A DNA stretch of 15,601 nt from an uncultured Phascolarctobacterium sp. (GCA_934234275.1 CAKQHU010000014.1:1-15601); one strand, 5' to 3'; shown: positions 7,088 through 15,199, counted from the stretch's first letter. Notes: generated by a model not told the origin, from the sequence alone. Translations and numbers: made by a program.

Positions 7088-7144
7088 AGCATATCTCCTT
7101 CAGCAGCGGTTTAAACGTGTCATACCATATTTTTCTATGCTATA

Positions 7145-7170
7145 AAAGAAAAGGCACTCTCAGGAGTGCC
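7145..7170 (-). terminator. Intrinsic terminator of the S1-domain gene
   Basis: Read leftwards, GGCACTC (7170-7164) and GAGTGCC (7159-7153) form a 7-bp stem with a 4-nt loop, followed by TTTTCTTT (7152-7145). It begins 22 nt after the stop codon of the S1-domain gene and about 60 nt before tilS. No convincing promoter for tilS is visible in the remaining gap. Confidence 0.87.
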
Positions 7171-7192
7171 ATTTCATTAATTACCAGCTTGC

Positions 7193-7687
7193 TTATTTAT
7201 CACGTCTGGCACCACGACCACCGCGTTTAGACTCAGTATTACGTTTTAAGTCCAGCATACGGTCATCGCTGTCTTTCAAGAATTTGGATAATTTATCCTC
7301 AAACGAAACGGGAGCCATCGGTCTTGCGCTTTGCGGGCGCATACCGCCACGGCGTTCACGATTGTCGCCTTGAGGACGCATACCATTATTGTTGCTGCGG
7401 CGCTCGCGATTATCATTCTGCGGACGCTGCGGTCTTGCCTGCGGAGCCGGCGGCGGTGTAAGCTGTTTAATAGACAAGCCGATTTTGCCGCGGTCATCTA
7501 CAGATAATACCTTAACCTTAACCTTGTCGTGCTCCTTTAAAAAGTCATGCACGTCTTTTACATAAACATTAGAAACCTCAGAAATGTGAATCAGGCCAAC
7601 CTTGCCCTCAGGCAGTTGGACAAATGCGCCAAAATTGGTGATGCCTGTAACTTCACCCTCTACAATTGCACCTACTTCAAGTGACAT
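7193..7687 (-). CDS. S1-domain RNA-binding protein (YabR-like)
   Basis: Small cytoplasmic protein of 164 aa. Residues 5-75 form one S1 RNA-binding OB-fold domain: VGAIVEGEVTGITNFGAFVQ, then GLIHISEVS (31-39) and KVKVKVLSVDDRGKIGLSIK. A proline/arginine/asparagine-rich linker (about 78-125) with an imperfect repeat of DNRERR...GMRPQ follows. It ends in a conserved segment FEDKLSKFLKDSDDRMLDLK and a basic RGGRGARR tail, so RNA binding is probably strong. It corresponds to Bacillus YabR, encoded after divIC; the precise role of that family is not firmly known. The ATG follows AAGGGGGA (SD around 7700-7706). The gene has its own consensus promoter and terminator, so it is probably monocistronic. 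Confidence 0.92.
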   Translation of the reverse strand: MSLEVGAIVEGEVTGITNFGAFVQLPEGKVGLIHISEVSNVYVKDVHDFLKEHDKVKVKVLSVDDRGKIGLSIKQLTPPPAPQARPQRPQNDNRERRSNNNGMRPQGDNRERRGGMRPQSARPMAPVSFEDKLSKFLKDSDDRMLDLKRNTESKRGGRGARRDK

Positions 7688-7727
7688 CGAGAAAAAAATC
7701 CCCCTTAAAAATTCTTAATACTCTTGT

Positions 7728-7757
7728 ATTATACTCTTTAATTTTTCATGGTGTCAA
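7728..7757 (-). promoter_or_regulatory. Consensus sigma-A-type promoter for the S1 gene
   Basis: On the minus strand, TTGACA (7757-7752), an 18-nt spacer and TATAAT (7733-7728): both hexamers match consensus exactly. The transcript should start near 7721, leaving a leader of about 35 nt. The -35 element directly adjoins the T run of the divIC terminator. Confidence 0.88.
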
Positions 7758-7796
7758 TAAAAAAAGCAGAACAAAAGCTATCATTTCTTGTTCTGC
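7758..7796 (-). terminator. Intrinsic terminator of divIC
   Basis: Read leftwards, GCAGAACAA (7796-7788) and TTGTTCTGC (7774-7766) form a perfect 9-bp stem with a 13-nt loop, followed by seven T (7765-7759). The stem starts one nucleotide after the divIC stop codon. Confidence 0.88.
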
Positions 7797-7797
7797 C

Positions 7798-8091
7798 TTA
7801 TTTTTTCTCATCAACTATAAACAGCGGCACCTCGTCTTTACCCACCATGTTGTAATCCTCACGGGCGAGCTTTTCAATATAACGCGGGTCATCCAGACGT
7901 TTACGCTCTGCCTCCAGCTCAGTCTTCTGTTTTTGTAAAGCAGCAATACGTTGCTGTGTAGCAGCCTGTTCCTGTTTAATCTGATAAATAGAATACTCCT
8001 GCTTGCCGATAACGAACAGGCAGGCAACAAACAGCAGCATCATAAAGACATTAAAAGCTTTAGATTTATGTCTTACACGACGTCTAACCAT
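7798..8091 (-). CDS. divIC: Septum formation initiator DivIC/FtsL-like protein
   Basis: Single-pass membrane protein of the division machinery (DivIC/FtsB family), which forms a coiled-coil complex with FtsL and DivIB/FtsQ at the septum. 97 aa: a basic cytoplasmic tail MVRRRVRHKSK, one membrane helix (about 13-30), a coiled coil rich in Gln/Glu/Lys (about 36-66), then the family-typical LDDPRYIEKLAREDYNMVGKDE ending. The start is uncertain. The ATG at 8091 has GGGGGG about 7 nt upstream and begins the usual basic tail. An in-frame ATG at 8109 adds six residues but has only weak SD-like sequence. The gene lies after hup and its terminator. A minus-strand TATACT at 8127-8122 could be its -10, but no matching -35 is clear. 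Confidence 0.88.
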   Translation of the reverse strand: MVRRRVRHKSKAFNVFMMLLFVACLFVIGKQEYSIYQIKQEQAATQQRIAALQKQKTELEAERKRLDDPRYIEKLAREDYNMVGKDEVPLFIVDEKK

Positions 8092-8130
8092 ATCATAGCC
8101 CCCCAGCATTGAGTATTCCGCAGTATATCT

Positions 8131-8159
8131 TTAGAAAAGCCCGGCAGCAGCTGCCGGGC
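8131..8159 (-). terminator. Intrinsic terminator of hup
   Basis: GCCCGGCAGC (8139-8148) and GCTGCCGGGC (8150-8159) are a perfect 10-bp inverted repeat about one base, in practice an 8-bp GC-rich stem with a 5-nt loop. Read leftwards it is followed by TTTTCTAA. It begins about 20 nt after the hup stop codon. Confidence 0.87.
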
Positions 8160-8180
8160 CTAAAGCACTAAAACAGCTTA

Positions 8181-8459
8181 TTATTTTACGTTAACAGCAT
8201 CCTTGAAAGCTTTGCCAGCTTTGAAAGCAGGGATGGTTGCAGCAGGAATAACTACCTTCTCACCATTTTGCGGATTTTTACCTTCACGTTCTTTACGAGC
8301 ACGTGCTTCAAAAGTACCAAAGCCTACTACTTGTACTTTGTCACCCTTAGCAACTACCTCTTTAACGGTTTCCAGGGTAGCGGTGATAGTTTTTTCAACG
8401 TCTTTTTTGGTTAAGCCGGCTTTTTCAGCAACAGCAGCGATTAACTCAGTCTTGTTCAT
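8181..8459 (-). CDS. hup: HU-family DNA-binding protein
   Basis: Histone-like nucleoid protein that binds and bends DNA without strong sequence preference, as a dimer. 92 aa, the standard HU length. The N-terminal helices MNKTELIAAVAEKAGLTKKD are typical. GFGTFEARARKEREGKNPQNGEK (46-68) is the signature leading into the DNA-embracing arm, with the intercalating proline at 63, and it closes with IPAFKAGKAFKDAV. The ATG at 8459 is fixed by AAGGAGG at 8-nt spacing and by family length. The frame stays open upstream to another ATG at 8537, which lacks a ribosome binding site. The position between mazG and divIC is that of hup in clostridial clusters. The following S4-domain, yabP and yabQ genes are absent here. 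Confidence 0.96.
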   Translation of the reverse strand: MNKTELIAAVAEKAGLTKKDVEKTITATLETVKEVVAKGDKVQVVGFGTFEARARKEREGKNPQNGEKVVIPAATIPAFKAGKAFKDAVNVK

Positions 8460-8554
8460 CAAAAATTCCTCCTTAATTATGACTTTAGTTGTTATTGCAA
8501 ATGCTTGCGGAGCACGTAACTTCGTAACGTAACTCATATTTAACTAGCAATAGT

Positions 8555-8583
8555 ATTCTACACTCTAAACCGTTTTCCTGCAA
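8555..8583 (-). promoter_or_regulatory. Sigma-A-type promoter for hup
   Basis: On the minus strand, TTGCAG (8583-8578), a 17-nt spacer and TAGAAT (8560-8555). The expected transcript start is near 8548, giving a leader of about 90 nt that contains three CGTAAC direct repeats (plus-strand reading, 8515-8533). A dedicated promoter fits the high expression expected for HU. Confidence 0.65.
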
Positions 8584-8654
8584 GCCTTTTCCGAAAATAT
8601 TTATAAAACAAGGGGAAAATAGCATTATTTTAGTAACTTTATTGCAAATTCACC

Positions 8655-10256
8655 TTATAAATCGCTCTTACGCTCCAATTCCTTAGCCTGATTCCAAAAT
8701 TCATCCAGCTCGTTCAAAGTGAAATCCTGCCATGTTTTGCCGCTGGCTTCCACCTGTTTTTCCACGTAATTGAAGCGGGAAGCGAAACGGTTATTGGTTC
8801 CGTCCAAAGCTACCTCCGGCTCAATGCCGTTATGACGCGCATAATTTACTACGGCAAACAGCACATCGCCAAGCTCGCTCTCGGCAGCAGCCTTGTCACC
8901 TGCCTGCAAAGCCTCCTGCAGCTCGCCCAGCTCCTCCTGTACCTTAGCCCATACGGATGCGCTGTCCTGCCAGTCAAAGCCTACCTTGGCAGCCTTGCTC
9001 TGCAGCTTATAGGCACGCAGCAGCGCCGGCAATCCCTGAGATACGCCGTCCAATACATGCTTGCGCTCCTGTTTTTCCTGCTTTTTGATAGCCTCCCAAT
9101 TTACCAGCACATCATCGCTGTTGTCGACATGGGTATCGCCGAAAACATGCGGATGACGGCGGATAAGCTTATCTACAACCTCGTCGATAACGTCCTGCAG
9201 ATCAAAGCGGCCTGCCTCCTGTGCCATGCGGGCATGGAAAACAACCTGCATGAGCACGTCGCCAAGCTCCTCACGCATGCCATCAACATCGTCCGCATCC
9301 ACAGCCTCCAGATATTCGTAAACCTCTTCAATCATATTGCTGCGGATAGATTTGTGTGTCTGCTCTCTGTCCCAAGGGCAGCCACCGGGCTCGCGCAAGG
9401 TACGCATAACATCAGCCAAGGGCTGGATGTCGAAATCATCAAAGCCTGCTTCCGGCAAAAAGTCTTCCGCATAGCCTTCTTCTTCGCCTTCTTCGGCAAA
9501 TTCGTCCTCATCCTCGCCAAAGGTAATAATACCGGGAACAGCTTCCGCATCATCAACATTTTCAAATACAGTATCCTCTGCTCCCTCAGGCATCGGCGGA
9601 ACATAAGCGCTCGTAAGGTGGTCGATATTCGGCTGTCTGTCCAGCTCGTACAGCTTAATCGGACGGCATTCCTCGTCAGGCAGGCCCAGATTACGCAGGA
9701 AATAAATTTCATACTCGTCAGGCAGTACATCCATCAGCGCAATTTTCAAATCACTGGCCACCATCTGGCTGTAAACCTGAGTAATCATCAGCGGATGCTG
9801 ACCTGCACTTGCAATTTCTGCAAAATCCTGCGCGTCAATAATCTGCAGGCCGGCAATCGGGTCGATGCCCAGCTCAACGTAAGCCAAATCCAAGAAGCTC
9901 ATGGAAGGCTTAATCACCAGCTTAACGCCCTGTGCCTTCGCAGCGGTACGCATTAAAACAATGGTTTTTTCCGCAACCAGCGGGCTGCCGGGTACAGCGT
10001 AAACAACATCGCCATTCTGCGCTGCTGCCAGCACACGCTCAACAACGCTGTTATAAACCTCTTCAAAGGAAGCAGCCTTTTCGTATAAATCGTCACATGA
10101 GGTAAATTTTACGTTTTGCTTTTCCAGCTCGGCAACGGTAGGATGCACCGCCGTGCGCAGGATAACCTGAGCGCAGTTTTGCAGAAGTCCCATAGTTTCC
10201 AAGGAAAGATGTCCCACAGCACCGGGGCCTAAGCCGACAATTGTAATTGTTCCCAT
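8655..10256 (-). CDS. mazG: Tetrapyrrole-methylase-like / MazG fusion pyrophosphohydrolase
   Basis: Two-domain protein (YabN type) of 533 aa. Residues 1 to about 215 resemble SAM-dependent tetrapyrrole methylases: GLGPG (8-12), AVPGSPLVAEKT (87-98), YVELGID (126-132). A very acidic linker follows (about 224-276). The C-terminal part carries two MazG all-alpha NTP pyrophosphohydrolase modules: GGCPWDREQTHKSI (291-304), EEVYE (310-314), EELGDVLMQVVFHAR (329-343) and RRHPHVFGD (366-374), then EELGEL (441-446) and ELGDVLFAVVNYAR (461-474). The MazG half hydrolyses NTPs to NMP and pyrophosphate, as house-cleaning of non-canonical nucleotides. The methylase half has no assigned substrate in this family. 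It follows the flippase gene by 22 nt with an AGAAGG ribosome binding site, so it is probably in the mfd operon. No clear terminator follows. Confidence 0.95.
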   Translation of the reverse strand: MGTITIVGLGPGAVGHLSLETMGLLQNCAQVILRTAVHPTVAELEKQNVKFTSCDDLYEKAASFEEVYNSVVERVLAAAQNGDVVYAVPGSPLVAEKTIVLMRTAAKAQGVKLVIKPSMSFLDLAYVELGIDPIAGLQIIDAQDFAEIASAGQHPLMITQVYSQMVASDLKIALMDVLPDEYEIYFLRNLGLPDEECRPIKLYELDRQPNIDHLTSAYVPPMPEGAEDTVFENVDDAEAVPGIITFGEDEDEFAEEGEEEGYAEDFLPEAGFDDFDIQPLADVMRTLREPGGCPWDREQTHKSIRSNMIEEVYEYLEAVDADDVDGMREELGDVLMQVVFHARMAQEAGRFDLQDVIDEVVDKLIRRHPHVFGDTHVDNSDDVLVNWEAIKKQEKQERKHVLDGVSQGLPALLRAYKLQSKAAKVGFDWQDSASVWAKVQEELGELQEALQAGDKAAAESELGDVLFAVVNYARHNGIEPEVALDGTNNRFASRFNYVEKQVEASGKTWQDFTLNELDEFWNQAKELERKSDL

Positions 10257-10278
10257 GATAGTACGCCTTCTTTCTTAA

Positions 10279-11841
10279 TTATTTAAAAAATCGTTTCACT
10301 ACCGGCAGCTGACGCAGCTCCTGTCTGTTCAGCACGCCTAAAAGCGGCAGCAATATGATATAGCTTATCCCGGCAGCCAGCATAGCAGCGATTGTTGCCA
10401 AAGCAGGCGATACACCGCCAAGCAGCGTATGCGCTTCTGCGGCCACAGCGCCCATCACCGCTGCGGCGGCAATGATTTTCGCAATACTGAGCCAGGAAAA
10501 TCTTATACTGAATTTATACAACGCTATAATATTTAACAGCGCCGTCACGCCAAAGTTAATATTCGTTGCCCACGCTGCGCCGGCAATACCGTATTCCGCA
10601 TTCGTCAGCTGACAGACGGCAACCAGCTTGGCTGCAATACCGATAAGCATATTCAGCATCGGCAGATTGGTGTGCCCCATTCCCTGCAGCATACCGGTTG
10701 TAACCTGCTGCAGGCCTAAAAGACAGATGGCAGGCGCCGAATGCATAATAGCAACGCCGGCCTTCGCCGTGCCGTACAGCAGACAGCTGATAGGCTCCGC
10801 CAATACCCACATGCCTACGGAAGCAGGCACTGTTATCAAACAGCACAGCTTCATAGCGGTTGCAGCCTTCTGCTCGATAATCTGCCATTTATTCAAAGCA
10901 AAGGCTTCAGAAACAGCAGGCACAAGGCTTGTTGCCAGCGACATTGTCGGTATCGTCGCCATTAAGAGCAAGGGCTGTGCCATGCCTGCCAGATAACCGA
11001 ACTGCGCCGTCGCCTGCGCCACACTAAAACCGCTGTCAATCAATCGGCCGGGCACCAGCAATACATCAATGCTGCTGGTAACAGGCACAAGGATATTAGC
11101 GCAGGACACTGGCAGCGCCAGCAGCAACAAGCGCTTAATCAGCTTACTGCTGCGCACAAGCTCGGCAGCAGGTGCCTGCACCTTTACTGCATCAGCCTGC
11201 CACTGCTTACGGTAATAGCGATAAAAGCAGCCCATAACCACAAGACCGGTCAAGCTACCCGGCACAGCGCCGAAGGCAGCGCCGGCAGCAGCGTATTCCA
11301 AACCGTAGGGCAGCAGCACATACGCCAGAACCACCATTGTCACTACGCGGATGAACTGCTCCACAATCTGCGACACAGCAGGCGGTGTCATCAGCTGATG
11401 TCCCTGAAAATACCCGCGGAAGCTGGCCAGAATCGTAGCAAAGAAAATCGCCGGTGTCAGCGCTATAAGCGAATAATAGGCACGCGCATCGGTAATCACG
11501 CCGGCATCAACCAGCCAGCCCGCCGCCAGCACCAGGCAAACCGCCAGCACAGCACCCACGCAGGCCATCAGGCGCAGCGAAACGCGAAACACCTGACGCA
11601 CATTAGCATAGTCCTTCTGCGCCAGAAAGCCTGCGACAATAATCGATATTGCCACCGGAATGCCGGCCGCAGAAATCGCAAGCAGCAAAAGGTATACGGG
11701 ATACGCCATCTGGTAAAGACCGATACCCTCGCCGCCCAGCAGACGTGAAAGCAGGATGCGGTTCACAGAACCGATAACCTTTACCATCAGTCCTGCCAAT
11801 GTCAGAATCATCGCACCGCGTAAAAATTTATCACTGCTCAT
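10279..11841 (-). CDS. SpoVB/MurJ-like polysaccharide/lipid flippase (YabM type)
   Basis: Polytopic membrane protein of 520 aa with about 14 hydrophobic segments, of the MOP/MATE-like superfamily (SpoVB, MurJ, polysaccharide transporters). The N terminus is characteristic: VKVIGSVNRILLSRLLGGEG (21-40) followed by GIGLYQMAYPVYLLLLAISAAGIPVAIS. Members move undecaprenyl-linked intermediates across the inner membrane. In Bacillus the gene at this position (yabM/spoVB) serves spore cortex synthesis. With no sporulation genes around it here, a general envelope role such as lipid II flipping is more likely (inference). The ATG follows a strong AAGGAGGTGA (11860-11851), with 12 nt from GGAGG to the start. 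It begins 22 nt after the mfd stop, so the two are probably one operon. Confidence 0.92.
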   Translation of the reverse strand: MSSDKFLRGAMILTLAGLMVKVIGSVNRILLSRLLGGEGIGLYQMAYPVYLLLLAISAAGIPVAISIIVAGFLAQKDYANVRQVFRVSLRLMACVGAVLAVCLVLAAGWLVDAGVITDARAYYSLIALTPAIFFATILASFRGYFQGHQLMTPPAVSQIVEQFIRVVTMVVLAYVLLPYGLEYAAAGAAFGAVPGSLTGLVVMGCFYRYYRKQWQADAVKVQAPAAELVRSSKLIKRLLLLALPVSCANILVPVTSSIDVLLVPGRLIDSGFSVAQATAQFGYLAGMAQPLLLMATIPTMSLATSLVPAVSEAFALNKWQIIEQKAATAMKLCCLITVPASVGMWVLAEPISCLLYGTAKAGVAIMHSAPAICLLGLQQVTTGMLQGMGHTNLPMLNMLIGIAAKLVAVCQLTNAEYGIAGAAWATNINFGVTALLNIIALYKFSIRFSWLSIAKIIAAAAVMGAVAAEAHTLLGGVSPALATIAAMLAAGISYIILLPLLGVLNRQELRQLPVVKRFFK

Positions 11842-11863
11842 CTCCTGCTTTCACCTCCTTAAA

Positions 11864-14800
11864 TCAATCTTCCAATATCAGAGCAGGCAGAGTCTGCTCC
11901 AGCCACGCCAGGGGCTCCTGCTTTGACGTACCCATTCTGTACGTCAGCTGCTGCTCCTGACCGTTTTTCAATGTCATCGTCTTAGGATGCTGCATCAGCA
12001 GCTTCAGAACTGCCTCCGGGTTTACCTGTGCCTTCTCGCCGAAGGTCAGACGGATAATTCCCTGACGTACATTTACGCCACGGATTTTCAATACTCGGCA
12101 CAAGCCCTTAAGCGCTGCCAAACGCCAGAGCATTTCCACCTCCGGCGGCGGATTGCCGAAACGGTCGATAATTTCGTCCAGAAAATCCTCCCGCTGTGAA
12201 TATTCCAGCTCGCTGAAGCGACGATACAGCTCCATTTTATAACGCGGATCCGGAATATAGCTGTCCGGAATATAGGCCTCTGCCTGAATTTCCAGAACCG
12301 GCTCCGGCTCAGGCTCGGCCTCCTTGCCATTTTTCAGGCGTTCAATGGTTTTTTCCAGCATCTCGCAATAAGCGGCAAAGCCTATGCCAGTAATATGTCC
12401 GTGCTGCTGCGGTCCCAGCAGATTACCGGCACCGCGGATTTCCAGATCGCGCATAGCAATCTTAAAGCCTGCGCCCAGCTCCGTAAAATCACGGATAGCC
12501 TGCAGACGCTTTTCAGCAATTTCACTGAGCGCCTTATTAGGCTGATAAACAAAGTAAGCATAAGCAAGACGCGAGCTGCGTCCTACACGGCCACGCATCT
12601 GGTAAAGCTGTGAAAGGCCGAAGTTGTCGGCACCGTCGATAATAATCGTATTCGCCAAAGGTACGTCCAGACCGTTTTCCACAATCGTCGTACACAAAAG
12701 TACGTCGCAGCCGCCCTCATAGAAGGTAATCATGGCATCCTCTAAGGCATCCTCATTCATCTGCCCGTGGGCAATTTTGATGCTGATGCCCGGCACCAGA
12801 CGGCGCAGCTTGGCAGCCAACGGCTCCAAAGCGCTGACGCGGTTGCTGATATAGTAAATTCTGCCGCCGCGGCGCAGCTCACGCTCCAGCGCCTCCTTAA
12901 CCATGCCGTCGTTATATTCGCTGACATAGGTTTCTACAGGCAAGCGGTCCTCCGGCGGCGATTCGATAACGCTCATATCACGGCCGTTGACTAGCGCCAT
13001 ATGCAGAGTACGCGGAATAGGTGTTGCCGAAAGCGACAAGACATCTATACCGAGATGCCATTTCTTAATTTTTTCCTTTTGGGCAACACCGAAGCGCTGC
13101 TCCTCATCGATAATCAGCAGGCCGAGGCTGGTAAAATTCACATCGGGCTGCAGCAGACGGTGCGTACCGATAAGAATATCAACCTTACCGTCGGCAACCT
13201 CCTGCAGAACAGTTCGCTGCTCCTTCGGCGTACAAAAACGGTTCAGCAGACGAACCTCTACACCGAAATTGCGCACGCGCTCCTTGAAGGTAATATAATG
13301 CTGCTGTGCCAGCACTGTTGTAGGCGCCAATACCGCCACCTGCTTACCGTCAAGCACAGCCTTAAAGGCAGCACGCAAGGCCACCTCAGTTTTGCCGTAG
13401 CCTACATCACCGCAGAGCAGACGCTCCATCGGCTGCGGCTTTTCCATATCAGCCTTGATTTCGGCAATCGCCTTCAGCTGATCCGGCGTTTCCTCGTAAG
13501 GAAAGGCTGCTTCAAAGTCCTTTTGCAGCTGACAGTCCGGCGAAAAGGCATGGCCCGGCATAATCTGCCGCTGTGCATATAAACGCAGCAGCTCCTCCGC
13601 CAGCTCCGTAATCGCCTTAGCCGCCTTGGCCGTAGTGCGTTTCCAGTCATTGCCGCCCATTTTCGACAAACGCGGCACACTGCCCTCACTGCCGACATAT
13701 TTATGCAGCATGCCGACCTGCTCTACTGGAACATACAGCTTATCATCTCCGGCATAGGCCAAAAGCAGATAATCCCGGTGGATGCCGTCAACCTCGACGT
13801 TTTCTACGCCTATATAACGTCCGATACCATGAACCTTATGAACAACATAATCTCCGGCCTTGATATCCGAAAAATACTGCAGCTGCTGCCCCTGGTTTTT
13901 AGTATGCAAGCGCTTACGCTTCTGCATGCCGAAAATATCATTTTCCGTCAGCAGCAGCCATTCTTCATCCCAGAAGCGAAAGCCGTGATCCAAATCGCCG
14001 TAGGTAACATTGACAACTCCCGGCTCAAAGCTCTTTTGGGCAAAATGTCCCTTTAGGCCGTAGTTGCGCAGATTATCCGCAAAGCCACGGGCCTTAATGC
14101 TGCCGGAAAGCATAATCAGCGGCGTAATTCCCTCCGCCAGCCAGTTCTGCAAATCCTCCACCAGCAAATTAGTATTCTTATTATACGGCGCAACCGCGCG
14201 CACCGGTATATTCAGCGAAGGCAGCTGCTGCAGATAGCTGTGTCCCAACGCCGATACCAGCACAGCACCGTTGGCGGCAAGCTGCTCTATAAGCTCCTGC
14301 TTGCCAAAAAGCTCGGAGGCATGCTCCTTGTTTTCCTTGTCCAGCTTATCCAGCATACTGAAAACATGCACCGGCTCATCAACAACTACCATAGTATCCG
14401 CAGCGCAATATTCAAAGATATCGGCATCATAGCTGAAGCTTTCATCCACCTTCAGCGGAGCGATTTTGATACTGCTGAGAGTCTGCAAACTGCGCTGGGT
14501 GTCAACATCAAAGCTGCGCATAGCGTCAAGCTCGTTGTCGAACCATTCGATGCGCACCGCAGCACTGCTGTTAATAGGGTACACGTCCAGAATATCACCG
14601 CGCAGGCAGAACTGTCCCAAAGCATCAACCTGCTCTGTACGCTCATAGCCCAAATCAAGCAATGCGGCAGCTATATTACGCTGTTCGTGCTCCTCGCCGA
14701 CAGCGAGCTGCAGCGCCTTGCCGGACATACCGCTCGGACGCAGCTGCTTTTGCTGCAGCGCCTCTGCCGTTATGAAAACAATGCCACGCTCCTCACCGCT

Positions 14801-15136
14801 CAGAAAGCGCAGTGCGGCCGCACGTCCTGCCTGCAGCTCCAGGCTCTGCGTATCTGCCTGCACACGCGGCAGGCTTACAGGATAAAGCTCCTGCATCGGC
14901 AAATCCGGGTACAGATAGTTAAGCTCGCGGCGGTAGGTGCGGATTTCCTCACGTGAAGCAGTAATAAAGGCCATGCTTCCCTTCTCGCCCAGCAGCTTAT
15001 CTGCGGCAGCAAAAAAGACCGGCTTGCTGCTTCCAGCCAACCCGGTTAAAATACAGGCCTGTTTTTTCTTTTGATATTCGGCCGCCTGCCGTACTTCCTT
15101 GACAGCGGCAACCTTATTGACTAATAAATTTTCCAT
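11864..15136 (-). CDS. mfd: Transcription-repair coupling factor Mfd
   Basis: Large ATP-dependent DNA translocase that removes stalled RNA polymerase from lesions and recruits UvrA. 1090 aa from the ATG, slightly shorter than the E. coli (1148) and B. subtilis (1177) proteins. An N-terminal UvrB-like region lies before about residue 340. The RNA-polymerase-interacting domain starts near GDYVVHKVHGIGRYIGVE (428-445). The RecG-like motor has Walker A GDVGYGKTE (576-584), DEEQ box (677-680), SATPIPRT (703-710) and motif VI GRVGR (849-853). The C-terminal regulatory domain follows from about 945. The ATG at 15136 is chosen by family N terminus (MENLL); an in-frame TTG at 15142 adds two residues. 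Neither has a Shine-Dalgarno sequence, and the glpX terminator hairpin lies only 22 nt upstream. It heads a run with the flippase and mazG genes. Confidence 0.97.
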   Translation of the reverse strand: MENLLVNKVAAVKEVRQAAEYQKKKQACILTGLAGSSKPVFFAAADKLLGEKGSMAFITASREEIRTYRRELNYLYPDLPMQELYPVSLPRVQADTQSLELQAGRAAALRFLSGEERGIVFITAEALQQKQLRPSGMSGKALQLAVGEEHEQRNIAAALLDLGYERTEQVDALGQFCLRGDILDVYPINSSAAVRIEWFDNELDAMRSFDVDTQRSLQTLSSIKIAPLKVDESFSYDADIFEYCAADTMVVVDEPVHVFSMLDKLDKENKEHASELFGKQELIEQLAANGAVLVSALGHSYLQQLPSLNIPVRAVAPYNKNTNLLVEDLQNWLAEGITPLIMLSGSIKARGFADNLRNYGLKGHFAQKSFEPGVVNVTYGDLDHGFRFWDEEWLLLTENDIFGMQKRKRLHTKNQGQQLQYFSDIKAGDYVVHKVHGIGRYIGVENVEVDGIHRDYLLLAYAGDDKLYVPVEQVGMLHKYVGSEGSVPRLSKMGGNDWKRTTAKAAKAITELAEELLRLYAQRQIMPGHAFSPDCQLQKDFEAAFPYEETPDQLKAIAEIKADMEKPQPMERLLCGDVGYGKTEVALRAAFKAVLDGKQVAVLAPTTVLAQQHYITFKERVRNFGVEVRLLNRFCTPKEQRTVLQEVADGKVDILIGTHRLLQPDVNFTSLGLLIIDEEQRFGVAQKEKIKKWHLGIDVLSLSATPIPRTLHMALVNGRDMSVIESPPEDRLPVETYVSEYNDGMVKEALERELRRGGRIYYISNRVSALEPLAAKLRRLVPGISIKIAHGQMNEDALEDAMITFYEGGCDVLLCTTIVENGLDVPLANTIIIDGADNFGLSQLYQMRGRVGRSSRLAYAYFVYQPNKALSEIAEKRLQAIRDFTELGAGFKIAMRDLEIRGAGNLLGPQQHGHITGIGFAAYCEMLEKTIERLKNGKEAEPEPEPVLEIQAEAYIPDSYIPDPRYKMELYRRFSELEYSQREDFLDEIIDRFGNPPPEVEMLWRLAALKGLCRVLKIRGVNVRQGIIRLTFGEKAQVNPEAVLKLLMQHPKTMTLKNGQEQQLTYRMGTSKQEPLAWLEQTLPALILED

Positions 15137-15150
15137 AGGCAATACAAATT

Positions 15151-15182
15151 GATAAATAGGGCTGTTACAGACGTAACAGCCC
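15151..15182 (-). terminator. Probable terminator of glpX
   Basis: GGGCTGTTAC (15159-15168) and GTAACAGCCC (15173-15182) are a perfect 10-bp inverted repeat with a 4-nt loop. Read leftwards it is followed by TATTTATC, a weak T-rich tail. It begins 17 nt after the glpX stop codon. Because the mfd start lies just beyond it, the hairpin could alternatively act as an attenuator or leader structure for mfd. Confidence 0.7.
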
Positions 15183-15199
15183 TATAATCTGTTTTAAAA

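Noticed and set aside
7088..7152. Promoter for tilS
   Set aside because: A/T-rich hexamers such as TATGGT occur, but no -35 with proper spacing is convincing, so I did not list one even though the upstream terminator implies a start here.
8584..8654. Terminator after mazG
   Set aside because: A weak TTTTCC/GGAAAA pairing is possible, but the stem is short and A/T-rich, the loop is long and no clear T run follows it. Not supported.
8832..9956. 374-codon plus-strand frame opposite mazG
   Set aside because: It lies wholly inside the well-supported mazG gene on the other strand, has no promoter or ribosome binding site of note, and reflects codon-bias shadowing.
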